From: Bacteroides fragilis
Lineage (GTDB): Bacteria; Bacteroidota; Bacteroidia; Bacteroidales; Bacteroidaceae
Length of the DNA stretch: 64,000 nt
NCBI RefSeq assembly: GCF_002849695.1
Contig: NZ_CP018937.1
Coordinates: 3,410,001-3,474,000 of the forward strand
Direction of reading: 5' to 3'
Part shown: positions 16,387-23,136 of the stretch, piece by piece
Layout of the letters: every line of letters begins with the position of its first letter
How positions within the stretch are numbered: the first letter of the stretch is position 1
Position numbers and translations under genes: made by a program
The notes under the pieces: model-generated
Database searches by the model: none
What the model was told of the DNA's origin: nothing
Seen by the model: only the letters and a program-made list of their open reading frames with translations

Positions 16387-16417
16387 TCGAACTACTCGAA
16401 TTTTTCGAGTAGTTCGA
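16387..16417. repeat. Perfect palindrome, 14-bp arms, 3-base loop
   Basis: TCGAACTACTCGAA at 16387-16400 pairs exactly with 16404-16417 around TTT. It lies in the 414-base gap between antitoxin and DUF4248, which has no convincing gene. Confidence 0.9.
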
Positions 16418-16495
16418 AAAGAAGGAAATAGAAACGTGAATAGAAATATTGATTTCTGTTCTTTGAATATGATCATAATGTTCAGTCTGATAAAC

Positions 16496-16550
16496 TTTAC
16501 CCTCAGCAGCAATTGTCGCAAAATTTGCGACAATTGCTGCTGAGGGTAAA
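16496..16550. repeat. Perfect 55-nt palindrome, 27-bp arms
   Basis: Arms 16496-16522 and 16524-16550 are exact reverse complements around a single A. The arms are GC-mixed (core CCTCAGCAGCAATTGTCGCA). No T-tract flanks either side, so a Rho-independent terminator is unlikely. With almost no loop it could extrude as a cruciform or serve as a protein or recombinase target. Confidence 0.92.
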
Positions 16551-16610
16551 AATTTAGCGATGTATTCAAATATCCATAATCCACTAATTATTCATTATTT
16601 TTTCTGAACC

Positions 16611-16856
16611 TTATTCTCCCGGCTCTCCCATATATCGAAAGATCAGACGAACTTCCTTGGGCGTAAATGAATGGCGGTATTTATAGTATCCCACCTCCTC
16701 GAGTGCAGCCATCAGGAGTTTGTTGTGCCGCATCCAACGGCTGAGATTATTGAGGGCGGCATTTTCAGACAAATGGGGTGCATAAAGCAGAGCCAGCTCT
16801 ACTTTTGTATATACACGGATAGGAAACTCTCTCTCGTCATCTTCTAAATCTTTCAT
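16611..16856 (-). CDS. DUF4248 family protein
   Basis: This 81-residue soluble protein contains FPIRVYTKVELALLYAPHLS and a closing YRHSFTPKEVRLIFRYMGEP, characteristic of DUF4248 proteins of Bacteroidales. They nearly always occur on the strand opposite an HU-related gene and close to VirE_N genes, as here. The function is unknown; the TKVELALLYAPHLSENAALN part looks like a helix-turn-helix that may bind DNA. The ATG at 16856 is chosen over an upstream TTG at 16865. Confidence 0.8.
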   Translation of the reverse strand: MKDLEDDEREFPIRVYTKVELALLYAPHLSENAALNNLSRWMRHNKLLMAALEEVGYYKYRHSFTPKEVRLIFRYMGEPGE

Positions 16857-17032
16857 GTTTTTCAATTTTAAATTAATAAATAATCGGAACTTTACAATAG
16901 CATAAAGATAACAAAAACAAACGACATATCATAGCAGAAGTCATACTTTTTCACAAAACATTCATTGATTTTCCATCTTTTATCCATACCGCCTCAACCC
17001 ACGTCAACAAGCACAAAACAGGGGTTAGAAAG

Positions 17033-17051
17033 CGGTATCTTTGACATACCG
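17033..17051 (+). promoter_or_regulatory. -7 box within a small dyad upstream of the HU-related gene
   Basis: TATCTTTG (17036-17043) is a consensus -7 box. It is embedded in the dyad CGGTAT-N7-ATACCG (17033-17051), which could be an operator. The gene starts at 17124. Confidence 0.5.
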
Positions 17052-17123
17052 GAAGAAAGGGAAAGAGCTCGTCCGACCTTCCGGATGCATTCTTAATTAT
17101 TAACCATAAAAAACTATCGGACA

Positions 17124-17594
17124 ATGGCAGTTCCATACAAAAAAATCGCGAGAAAGGATCCGCGAAAAGCGGATGCTATAGAGAAATTTTATCCGCAACT
17201 GGTCACTTTAGGTCAAAGCGCAAGCCTGGAAAGCATTGCGTACGAAATGAAGGAGAAAAGTTCGTTATCATTGGGAGATATCAAAAGTGTACTCACCAAT
17301 TTTGTAGAAGCGATGCGTACCTCACTCTACAACGGGCAGTCGGTCAATATCCGGGATTTCGGAGTATTCAGCCTTTCGGCACGCACCAAAGGGGTGGATG
17401 CGGAAAAAGACTGTACGGCCAAAAACATAATGGCGGTGAAAATAAACTTTCGTCCGTCGTCGAGCGTACGTCCGAACCTGACATCGACCCGGGCCGGTGA
17501 CAGAATCGAGTTTATCGACATCAAAGCGGCACTGGAAGGAAAGGAAACGGGAAAAGACGGTGACGGAGACATTGTGGATGACCCGACGGCATAA
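17124..17594 (+). CDS. HU-related DNA-binding protein (Bacteroidales HU_rel type)
   Basis: This 156-residue protein begins MAVPYKKIARKDPRKADAIE, contains the HU-like SVLTNFVEAMRTSLYNGQSV and IRDFGVFSLSARTKG, and ends in a disordered acidic tail. This is the HU-related histone-like family restricted to Bacteroidetes, longer than classical HU (about 90 residues). It probably binds and bends DNA, but its target is not known. It diverges from DUF4248 and is followed 31 bases later by a smalltalk gene, the usual cassette order. Confidence 0.88.
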   Translation: MAVPYKKIARKDPRKADAIEKFYPQLVTLGQSASLESIAYEMKEKSSLSLGDIKSVLTNFVEAMRTSLYNGQSVNIRDFGVFSLSARTKGVDAEKDCTAKNIMAVKINFRPSSSVRPNLTSTRAGDRIEFIDIKAALEGKETGKDGDGDIVDDPTA

Positions 17595-17625
17595 ATCAGA
17601 ATCACATGAAAGGAGGTGTAAAAAA

Positions 17626-17721
17626 ATGAAGAAATCAAACTGGAACACAATTTTAAAAGTAATGATCGCAGTGGCATCTGCCATACTGGGAGTCCTTGGA
17701 GGAAATGCGATGAACTTGTAG
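17626..17721 (+). CDS. Smalltalk protein, 31 aa
   Basis: A 31-residue protein starts MKKSNWNTILKVMIAVASAI and continues with a Gly-rich hydrophobic end. It is typical of the smalltalk family of tiny membrane peptides encoded behind HU-related genes in Bacteroides. A strong Shine-Dalgarno AAAGGAGGTG (17609-17618) precedes the ATG, unusual for this genus. In many genomes an N-acetylmuramoyl-L-alanine amidase follows; here the next sequence is a repeat and then rpiA. Role unknown; a single membrane helix is all that can be seen. Confidence 0.85.
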   Translation: MKKSNWNTILKVMIAVASAILGVLGGNAMNL

Positions 17722-17758
17722 GCAACGAAAGCTAAAAGGGATGTGTCATAACTCTTTT

Positions 17759-17841
17759 CACCACGGAGTAGCACAGAGTATCACAGAGTCTTTTTATTAA
17801 TAATCAACAACTTAAAATCACCTCTGTGTCACTCTGTGGTG
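17759..17841. repeat. Dispersed Bacteroides palindromic repeat, copy 1
   Basis: Arms 17759-17778 and 17822-17841 (CACCACGGAGTAGCACAGAG against its partner) match at 17 of 20. The centre holds TAATAATCAACAACTTA, shared with the copy at 61.5 kb. It lies between the smalltalk gene and rpiA, which are convergent, so it may act as a bidirectional terminator. Confidence 0.75.
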
Positions 17842-17890
17842 GGTTTTGATACATCCTCTTTAGTTTTCGTACTATCAACCGTTTCCGATC

Positions 17891-18592
17891 TTATTTTGCT
17901 ACCATCACCTCGACATCATATCCCATAAACAGTCCGTTTTCTATAACACCCGTCACCGACTTGATTTCTTTTTCAAGAGACGAATGAATATTGCTGAACC
18001 AGGCATCGAGAATCAAGTTTCCACTTTCGGTGATCACAGGGCCATCTTTACCTTTAGCCGGCCTCAGTTGGGTACGTGAAGCACCCATTGCCCGGATTTC
18101 CCTCTCTACGTAGGGCAAAGCCATCGGAAAGACTTCGACGGGGACAGGAAAACGGCTTCCCAGAAAAGAAACCTGTTTGCTTTCGTCTACCAATATGAAA
18201 GTACGATTGCTGCTGCTTATCAGCAGCTTCTCCTTGAACAGCGCTCCGCCTCTTCCCTTGATCAGATTGCGGTCGGGATCTACTTCATCTGCTCCATCGA
18301 AGGTCCAGTCGGGACGGCACATCCATAAAGTAGTCTGCGGAATGCCCAAGCGGACACATTCCATCGATATCTCCATCGAAGCAGGGATTACGGTGACGTG
18401 CAGATTCTCCGTACGTATCCTTTCGGCAATAGCGAGCAATGCCAGATATACAGTCGATCCGGAACCAGCCCCAATGACCTCGCCTTCTTGTACGCGCATG
18501 GCAATCATACGGGCCAACCTCTCTTTACTCTCCCGGTTGGTTATCGTGTCCGACCATTGGAGATGTTCCATCAAACTACTTTCCCATTTCAT
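17891..18592 (-). CDS. rpiA: Ribose-5-phosphate isomerase A
   Basis: The 233-residue protein shows the RpiA motifs VIGAGSGSTVYLAL (phosphate loop), WTFDGADEVDPDRNLIKGRG (active-site Asp residues) and GGALFKEKLL, ending with VIENGLFMG. It interconverts ribose 5-phosphate and ribulose 5-phosphate in the pentose phosphate pathway. The length fits the family (about 220-230). The ATG at 18592 is used; a second Met at residue 8 is possible. Typical RpiA has GxGTGSTV, and the Gly-Ser change here is mild. It appears to be a single gene between the repeat and a tiny basic ORF. Confidence 0.92.
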   Translation of the reverse strand: MKWESSLMEHLQWSDTITNRESKERLARMIAMRVQEGEVIGAGSGSTVYLALLAIAERIRTENLHVTVIPASMEISMECVRLGIPQTTLWMCRPDWTFDGADEVDPDRNLIKGRGGALFKEKLLISSSNRTFILVDESKQVSFLGSRFPVPVEVFPMALPYVEREIRAMGASRTQLRPAKGKDGPVITESGNLILDAWFSNIHSSLEKEIKSVTGVIENGLFMGYDVEVMVAK

Positions 18593-18621
18593 AATAAAAC
18601 CTGTTTATAACAGATAACAAC

Positions 18622-18762
18622 TTATTTCACCCTACGGTTCAGCTGGTTATTGGCTTTTGAGGGTTTCGACTTTCCGATCCGCTTACCGGTAGGTTTCTTG
18701 CCTCCCGAAGCTTTGGGACGTCCGCTACCCGGACGGTCACTGCTATTTCCGCTCTTCTTCAT
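18622..18762 (-). CDS. Small very basic protein, 46 aa
   Basis: The minus-strand frame starts with ATG at 18762 and ends with TAA at 18622. It encodes MKKSGNSSDRPGSGRPKASG followed by a Lys/Gly/Pro-rich stretch ending NNQLNRRVK. It has about 14 Lys/Arg and no acidic residue except one Asp, so it should bind nucleic acid. It resembles the low-complexity tails of Bacteroidetes pseudouridine synthases or ribosome-associated proteins, without a defined fold. Its start overlaps the DUF3843 gene by 20 bases, consistent with coupled translation. Confidence 0.55.
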   Translation of the reverse strand: MKKSGNSSDRPGSGRPKASGGKKPTGKRIGKSKPSKANNQLNRRVK

Positions 18763-19747
18763 AAAAATCTTCATTATAATATTTACCTAAATACCTGCGG
18801 GCTATGAAATCCCAGTTCTCGTGCAACAGCCTCCTGCCATCCCCGAAAGGAAAAGCAACCTCCGGCAATAAGCCGTGCTGCATGGCATAGTGCAACAAGT
18901 CGATGGGACAAAGCCCCGGAATATAAAACAATTCGGCCCCTTCTTGTTCGGCAATCTCCGGATTATATTCCGGATTTCGTTCGTCGCGGAAACAAGCGGC
19001 AATATTGGGAGCCAGCAAGACACCTTTCGGATTGGCAAAAAACACAAAGTCTCCTTCATCGGCCAACTCGGGCATTAACGAATCTTCTTCATCGGCCCAC
19101 TTCAACGCATCGACACAGAAGCGACGCAAATCAACATAGTCTTTTAAATATACAACCTGTTTTCCTCCGGAAGCACTCAGGAAGTTCGCTACATCACGGG
19201 GGAGATTCATTTCCGGCAAGACATCCAAAACAGGACCCGGAGGGGGTAACAAGGCACGGACATCCGGAAACCACTCCGTGGATTCATCACCGGTAAGGGG
19301 AGCCTGTTCAAAATGGGCATCGAGCACCGCATATACATCGGATGCGAGCTGAAGCAGAGAACTGTCAAACGGATTCCAAGGAGACGGAGAACTATCCGTG
19401 ACAGGAGAAAGAAGCGTCCACAGCAGAAAAGATACATCCTCGGGATTTATTTCATCATCGGCATACGACTCTGTCAGTGTGTAAAAAGGCAGGAAACGTC
19501 CATACAACTGTTTATGCAACCGGATGAATGTATTCCAACTACCGGAATTATTCACACAATCTTCCAGATACCAGGTGAAGTAGAGAACAGCCCGGTTCTT
19601 ATGAATCATCTGTCCGGTAAGCTCCGACTTCTCAAGTACGGGCAACAGCCTGTTGGCAAAATCCACGTACCACTGATCGGTATCTGCCGATTGCATGCGT
19701 GGATGGGCTTCCATCCACTGTTGACGATATATTTTTTGCAATTTCAT
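18743..19747 (-). CDS. DUF3843-type protein, 334 aa
   Basis: A cytoplasmic acidic protein without signal peptide. The opening MKLQKIYRQQWMEAHPRMQS and the LYFTWYLEDCVNNSGSWNTF block match the DUF3843 family of Bacteroidales, function unknown. The sequence is rich in Trp, Tyr and Asp/Glu, and the second half contains VFFANPKGVLLAPNIAACF. A minus-strand TACATTTG -7 box at 19780-19773 lies 26 bases before the ATG at 19747. It is followed, overlapping, by the small basic gene. Confidence 0.7.
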   Translation of the reverse strand: MKLQKIYRQQWMEAHPRMQSADTDQWYVDFANRLLPVLEKSELTGQMIHKNRAVLYFTWYLEDCVNNSGSWNTFIRLHKQLYGRFLPFYTLTESYADDEINPEDVSFLLWTLLSPVTDSSPSPWNPFDSSLLQLASDVYAVLDAHFEQAPLTGDESTEWFPDVRALLPPPGPVLDVLPEMNLPRDVANFLSASGGKQVVYLKDYVDLRRFCVDALKWADEEDSLMPELADEGDFVFFANPKGVLLAPNIAACFRDERNPEYNPEIAEQEGAELFYIPGLCPIDLLHYAMQHGLLPEVAFPFGDGRRLLHENWDFIARRYLGKYYNEDFYEEERK

Positions 19748-19772
19748 GAATTGGAGTGTTGATTTACGGAAA

Positions 19773-19810
19773 CAAATGTACTTCTTTTCTGATAAGATTA
19801 GCTACATTTG
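19773..19810. promoter_or_regulatory. Back-to-back -7 boxes of divergent genes
   Basis: Identical TACATTTG boxes occur on the minus strand (19780-19773, for DUF3843) and plus strand (19803-19810, for the GNAT gene). Start sites would be near 19766 and 19817, so the GNAT gene cannot start at 19808. Confidence 0.6.
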
Positions 19811-19834
19811 CGGCAATTAATGAACTTTACGGCA

Positions 19835-20329
19835 ATGGATATTACGCTCAGAACGCTCACGGAAAACGACTTGCCTTTTGTAAAAGACATCTACGATTAT
19901 TACACCCTCCACACGACAGTGGTGTACTTTGTACACTGCGCCTCCATCGATGAACTGAAAAACTACATCCCCGTAGGCGATCCCGTCTACCGGTCGTTCA
20001 TCATTGAAACTCCCGAAGGAACTCCCTGCGGATTCTGCTACTTCGCACGTTTCAAGCCCCGAGAAGCCTTCCGCATTTCGGTAGAACTGACCCTCTACCT
20101 GAAGCCGGAGTTTACAGGTCAGGGGTATGGAAAACAAACCATACTCCGACTGGAAGAGATCATCCGGCAAGAAGGCTTCAGCAACATAATGGCACTGATT
20201 TCGGGAGAAAACGAAGCCAGCATACGCCTATTTGAGAGATGTGGCTTCGAGTGTTGCGCAAACATCCGGCAGGTAGCGGAAAAGTTCGGCAAAAAACTGG
20301 ATTTGAGGATGTATCAGAAAATCTTATAA
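19835..20329 (+). CDS. GNAT-family N-acetyltransferase
   Basis: The protein has 164 residues from the ATG at 19835. A Met at 19820 is also possible, while 19808 overlaps the -7 box. It shows the GNAT core with LYLKPEFTGQGYGKQTILRL (acetyl-CoA pyrophosphate loop) and ALISGENEASIRLFERCGFE. The layout resembles phosphinothricin/L-amino-acid acetyltransferases (Pat/YncA). The acceptor is unknown. It is divergent from DUF3843 and convergent with ruvA, 25 bases apart. Confidence 0.85.
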   Translation: MDITLRTLTENDLPFVKDIYDYYTLHTTVVYFVHCASIDELKNYIPVGDPVYRSFIIETPEGTPCGFCYFARFKPREAFRISVELTLYLKPEFTGQGYGKQTILRLEEIIRQEGFSNIMALISGENEASIRLFERCGFECCANIRQVAEKFGKKLDLRMYQKIL

Positions 20330-20354
20330 GCCTCCTTATACTGCCGAACTGTTC

Positions 20355-20960
20355 TCAGAGTCTCTTTAAAGCCAGCTTAATGACTTTCTCCACCGGAGCA
20401 TCGGGCTCTTCCTTCAGAATGGCAAGCACCACTTTCTGAGAAGGCGCTGCGGCAAAGCCCAGCATCGTCAAGGCGGCAACGGCTTCTTCCTGCACTTCAG
20501 CATTCATTGCCGGCAACAAAGCACCGGCAGCACCTCCCACGGCAGTTGCAGCCATGGCACTGGTTTTAATTTTATCTTTCAAATCGACAATGACCCTTTG
20601 CGCTGTTTTCAGTCCGATACCCTTCACCGTCTTCAGCATATTGGCATTTTCGGTACTGATCACATTCACCAGTTCGGCCGGTGAAAGAGCGGAAAGAATC
20701 ATGCGGGCCGTGTTTCCTCCAATGCCCGAAACGGAAATCAGCAGCAGGAAAAGTTCCCGTTCCTGCTTGTCGACAAAGCCATATAAAACGTAAGCATCTT
20801 CGCGGATGGCTTCGTAGATATAGAGTTTACAACTGCTCTTACCCTGAATGGCAGAATAAGTGTTGAGTGATATATTAACGGCATATCCTAATCCGTTACA
20901 ATCGATAACTGCGGTTGCCGGACTCAGTTCGGCAATCTCGCCTTTGATGTATTCTATCAT
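20355..20960 (-). CDS. ruvA: Holliday junction branch migration protein RuvA
   Basis: The 201-residue protein begins [20 protein letters not shown] (OB-fold domain I). The helix-hairpin-helix motifs [20 protein letters not shown] and [20 protein letters not shown] mark domain II, and a domain III at the C-terminus is expected to contact RuvB. RuvA binds four-way junctions as tetramers and recruits RuvB. The start is fixed by a minus-strand TATCTTTG -7 box at 20987-20980, which rules out the longer frame opening at 21005. ruvB and ruvC are not nearby, as usual in this genus. Confidence 0.96.
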   Translation of the reverse strand: MIEYIKGEIAELSPATAVIDCNGLGYAVNISLNTYSAIQGKSSCKLYIYEAIREDAYVLYGFVDKQERELFLLLISVSGIGGNTARMILSALSPAELVNVISTENANMLKTVKGIGLKTAQRVIVDLKDKIKTSAMAATAVGGAAGALLPAMNAEVQEEAVAALTMLGFAAAPSQKVVLAILKEEPDAPVEKVIKLALKRL

Positions 20961-21068
20961 AATGGTTATAATCAGAACGCAAAGATAATAAATATTGTGC
21001 TTCACGAACCTTGAATAACAAAAACTAACTTTAACACCCCTAAGAGACTCAAAAACAAAGAAAATGAC

Positions 21069-21076
21069 TAATTTTG
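21069..21076 (+). promoter_or_regulatory. -7 box for the diaminopimelate dehydrogenase gene
   Basis: TAATTTTG fits the TAnnTTTG consensus and lies 43 bases before the chosen start at 21119. No good -33 box is seen. Confidence 0.45.
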
Positions 21077-21118
21077 CAACCGAAATAAAGAAATGTGTTA
21101 AACAAAACCAATAAAAAG

Positions 21119-22018
21119 ATGAAAAAAGTAAGAGCAGCCATCGTAGGTTATGGCAATATTGGTCGTTATGTGCTGGAAGCCCTCCAAGCGGCTCCCGATT
21201 TTGAGATAGCAGGTGTGGTTCGTCGTGCAGGAGCAGAGAACAAACCGGCTGAACTGAATGATTACGCAGTAGTTAAAGATATAAAGGAACTTCAGGGAGT
21301 AGACGTGGCTATTCTTTGTACTCCGACCCGCAGCGTTGAAAAATACGCAAAAGAAATCCTCGCAATGGGAATCAATACAGTGGACAGTTTCGATATCCAC
21401 ACCGGAATCGTAGATCTCCGCCGTGAACTGGGTGCTTGTGCCAAAGAACACGGGGCGGTATCGATCATCTCAGCCGGATGGGATCCGGGAAGCGACTCCA
21501 TCGTACGCACCATGCTCGAGGCTATTGCTCCGAAAGGCATCACTTACACCAACTTCGGTCCGGGTATGAGCATGGGCCACACGGTAGCCGTGAAAGCAAT
21601 CGACGGAGTGAAAGCGGCTTTGTCAATGACTATCCCCACAGGAACAGGAATCCACCGCCGCATGGTATACATCGAACTGAAAGACGGATATAAATTTGAA
21701 GACGTGGCAGCCGCAATCAAATCGGACGCTTATTTCGTGAACGACGAAACCCACGTAAAGCAAGTGCCGAGCGTGGATGCACTCCTGGACATGGGACACG
21801 GTGTAAACCTGACCCGCAAAGGTGTATCGGGAAAAACCCAGAATCAGTTGTTCGAATTCAACATGCGCATCAACAATCCCGCACTGACCGCACAGGTACT
21901 GGTATGCGTGGCACGCGCTTCGATGAAGCAGCAACCGGGATGCTACACCATGGTGGAAGTACCGGTAATCGACCTGTTGCCGGGCGACCGCGAAGAATGG
22001 ATCGGACATCTGGTATAA
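21119..22018 (+). CDS. ddh: meso-Diaminopimelate D-dehydrogenase
   Basis: This 299-residue protein begins [20 protein letters not shown] with the NADPH-binding GxGNIG motif. It holds [39 protein letters not shown] and [13 protein letters not shown], all conserved in Ddh. The enzyme makes meso-diaminopimelate from tetrahydrodipicolinate in one step (or runs in reverse), feeding peptidoglycan and lysine. An upstream in-frame ATG at 21095 exists, but the family starts at MKKVRAA. The gene stands alone, followed by a strong terminator. Confidence 0.94.
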   Translation: MKKVRAAIVGYGNIGRYVLEALQAAPDFEIAGVVRRAGAENKPAELNDYAVVKDIKELQGVDVAILCTPTRSVEKYAKEILAMGINTVDSFDIHTGIVDLRRELGACAKEHGAVSIISAGWDPGSDSIVRTMLEAIAPKGITYTNFGPGMSMGHTVAVKAIDGVKAALSMTIPTGTGIHRRMVYIELKDGYKFEDVAAAIKSDAYFVNDETHVKQVPSVDALLDMGHGVNLTRKGVSGKTQNQLFEFNMRINNPALTAQVLVCVARASMKQQPGCYTMVEVPVIDLLPGDREEWIGHLV

Positions 22019-22056
22019 ATCTGCTGCCTGATACAAGATACTTCTAAAAAGGAAAG

Positions 22057-22114
22057 GATGACCGCAGATTTTAAGAGGGTGTGTCGAAACTCTCAAATCT
22101 GCGGTCATCTTATT
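22057..22114 (+). terminator. Terminator after ddh
   Basis: GATGACCGCAGATTT (22057-22071) pairs perfectly with 22095-22109; an inner GAG/CTC pairing shortens the loop, and TTATT follows. It lies 39 bases after the ddh stop and before the hemolysin III gene on the same strand. Confidence 0.8.
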
Positions 22115-22146
22115 AAATTGCTACCACATCACCTATATACACACGA

Positions 22147-22797
22147 ATGGAGAACAAGCGATATTCACACGGCGAAGAATTATCCAACACCCTGAGTCAT
22201 GGTGCAGGTATTCTCTTAGGTATCACCGCAGGATATTTTCTGTTGGAAAAAGCACTTGCCAACCCACATCCCCATTGGGCGGCAGGTTGCGTGCTGGTCT
22301 ACCTAGCGGGAATGCTGGCATCCTATATCAGTTCTACCTGGTATCACGGTTCAAGACCCGGAAGCCGTAAAGAACTTCTCCGCAAATTTGACCACGGTGC
22401 CATCTACCTGCACATAGCAGGCACTTATACCCCGTTTACCTTATTGGTATTGCGCCACGCTGGTGGCTGGGGCTGGGGAATATTCGCTTTCGTATGGCTG
22501 TCGGCCATCGTAGGCTTCATACTGGCTTTTAAAAAGCTGAAAGAACACAGTAATCTTGAAACAGTCTGCTTCGTCGGAATGGGTTCTGCCATCCTGGTAG
22601 CCCTGAAACCTTTGATGGACTGCCTCTCTGCCATCGGAGCTTCTCCCGCCTTCTGGTGGCTTATCGGGGGAGGGGCTTCCTACATCATGGGAGCCGTATT
22701 TTATTCGTTGCGAAAACCTTATACACATGCTGTTTTCCACCTGTTTTGTCTGGGCGGAAGCATAGGGCATATCATAGCTATCTGGCTGATTCTTTAG
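22147..22797 (+). CDS. Hemolysin III / PAQR-family membrane protein
   Basis: The protein has 216 residues with seven predicted membrane segments. It opens with RYSHGEELSNTLSHGAGILL and carries ISSTWYHGSRPGSRKELLRK, FDHGAIYLHIAGTYTPFTLL and a C-terminal AVFHLFCLGGSIGH. These spaced His, Ser and Asp residues form the metal site of the PAQR/YqfA/hemolysin III superfamily. Bacterial members are inner-membrane proteins of uncertain role in lipid or membrane homeostasis; the name hemolysin is historical. A terminator lies just upstream, so it is probably transcribed alone. Confidence 0.9.
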   Translation: MENKRYSHGEELSNTLSHGAGILLGITAGYFLLEKALANPHPHWAAGCVLVYLAGMLASYISSTWYHGSRPGSRKELLRKFDHGAIYLHIAGTYTPFTLLVLRHAGGWGWGIFAFVWLSAIVGFILAFKKLKEHSNLETVCFVGMGSAILVALKPLMDCLSAIGASPAFWWLIGGGASYIMGAVFYSLRKPYTHAVFHLFCLGGSIGHIIAIWLIL

Positions 22798-22919
22798 CAA
22801 ACTTCATTTAAATTTCATGCCCGAAAGTTTCCCGTTTTGGAAAACTTTCTGTATCAGGAAGAAAGAAAAGTTCTCCAAAAATTCTTGTTAAAACAAGAAC
22901 AACTTATTGCTTTAACTGT

Positions 22920-22927
22920 TACCTTTG
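22920..22927 (+). promoter_or_regulatory. -7 box for the riboswitch-nrdDG transcript
   Basis: TACCTTTG lies immediately before the riboswitch, placing the RNA start near 22934, at the first paired base of the aptamer. A small TTCTTGT/ACAAGAA dyad (22882-22899) lies upstream. Confidence 0.65.
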
Positions 22928-22934
22928 TAGCAGA

Positions 22935-23090
22935 TTTCAGCACTAAAAAGAGGTTTAGTCACGAGGGAACGCTGTGCAAATCGGCGACAGTACCCGCTGC
23001 TGTAATTCTCTGAGAATCCGCACACTATGCCACTGCGCCCAGCGTGGGAAGGCGTTGCGAGGGAGAGATAAGTCAGAAGACCTGCTGAAA
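22935..23090 (+). ncRNA. Cobalamin riboswitch upstream of nrdD
   Basis: The conserved pieces appear in order: GAGGGAAC and GTGCAAATC (22963-22982), ACAGTACCCGCTGCTGTAA (22987-23005), ATGCCACTG (23027-23035), GTGGGAAGGC (23044-23053) and AAGTCAGAAGACCTGC (23070-23085). The outer stem is TTTCAGCA (22935-22942) with TGCTGAAA (23083-23090). This is the B12-binding aptamer that usually lowers expression when cobalamin is present. No separate terminator is seen before the nrdD start at 23137, so control is probably at translation initiation. GGGAGTTAAAG around 23124-23134 is the likely ribosome-binding area. Confidence 0.92.
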
Positions 23091-23136
23091 AAGTAAACAT
23101 ATTAAAAAAAATCTAAAGCTTTCGGGAGTTAAAGTT

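Noticed and set aside
16318..16584. 88-codon minus-strand ORF
   Set aside because: It is made mostly of the two perfect palindromes and AT-rich sequence, and the protein has low-complexity hydrophobic runs without a family. It looks like chance.
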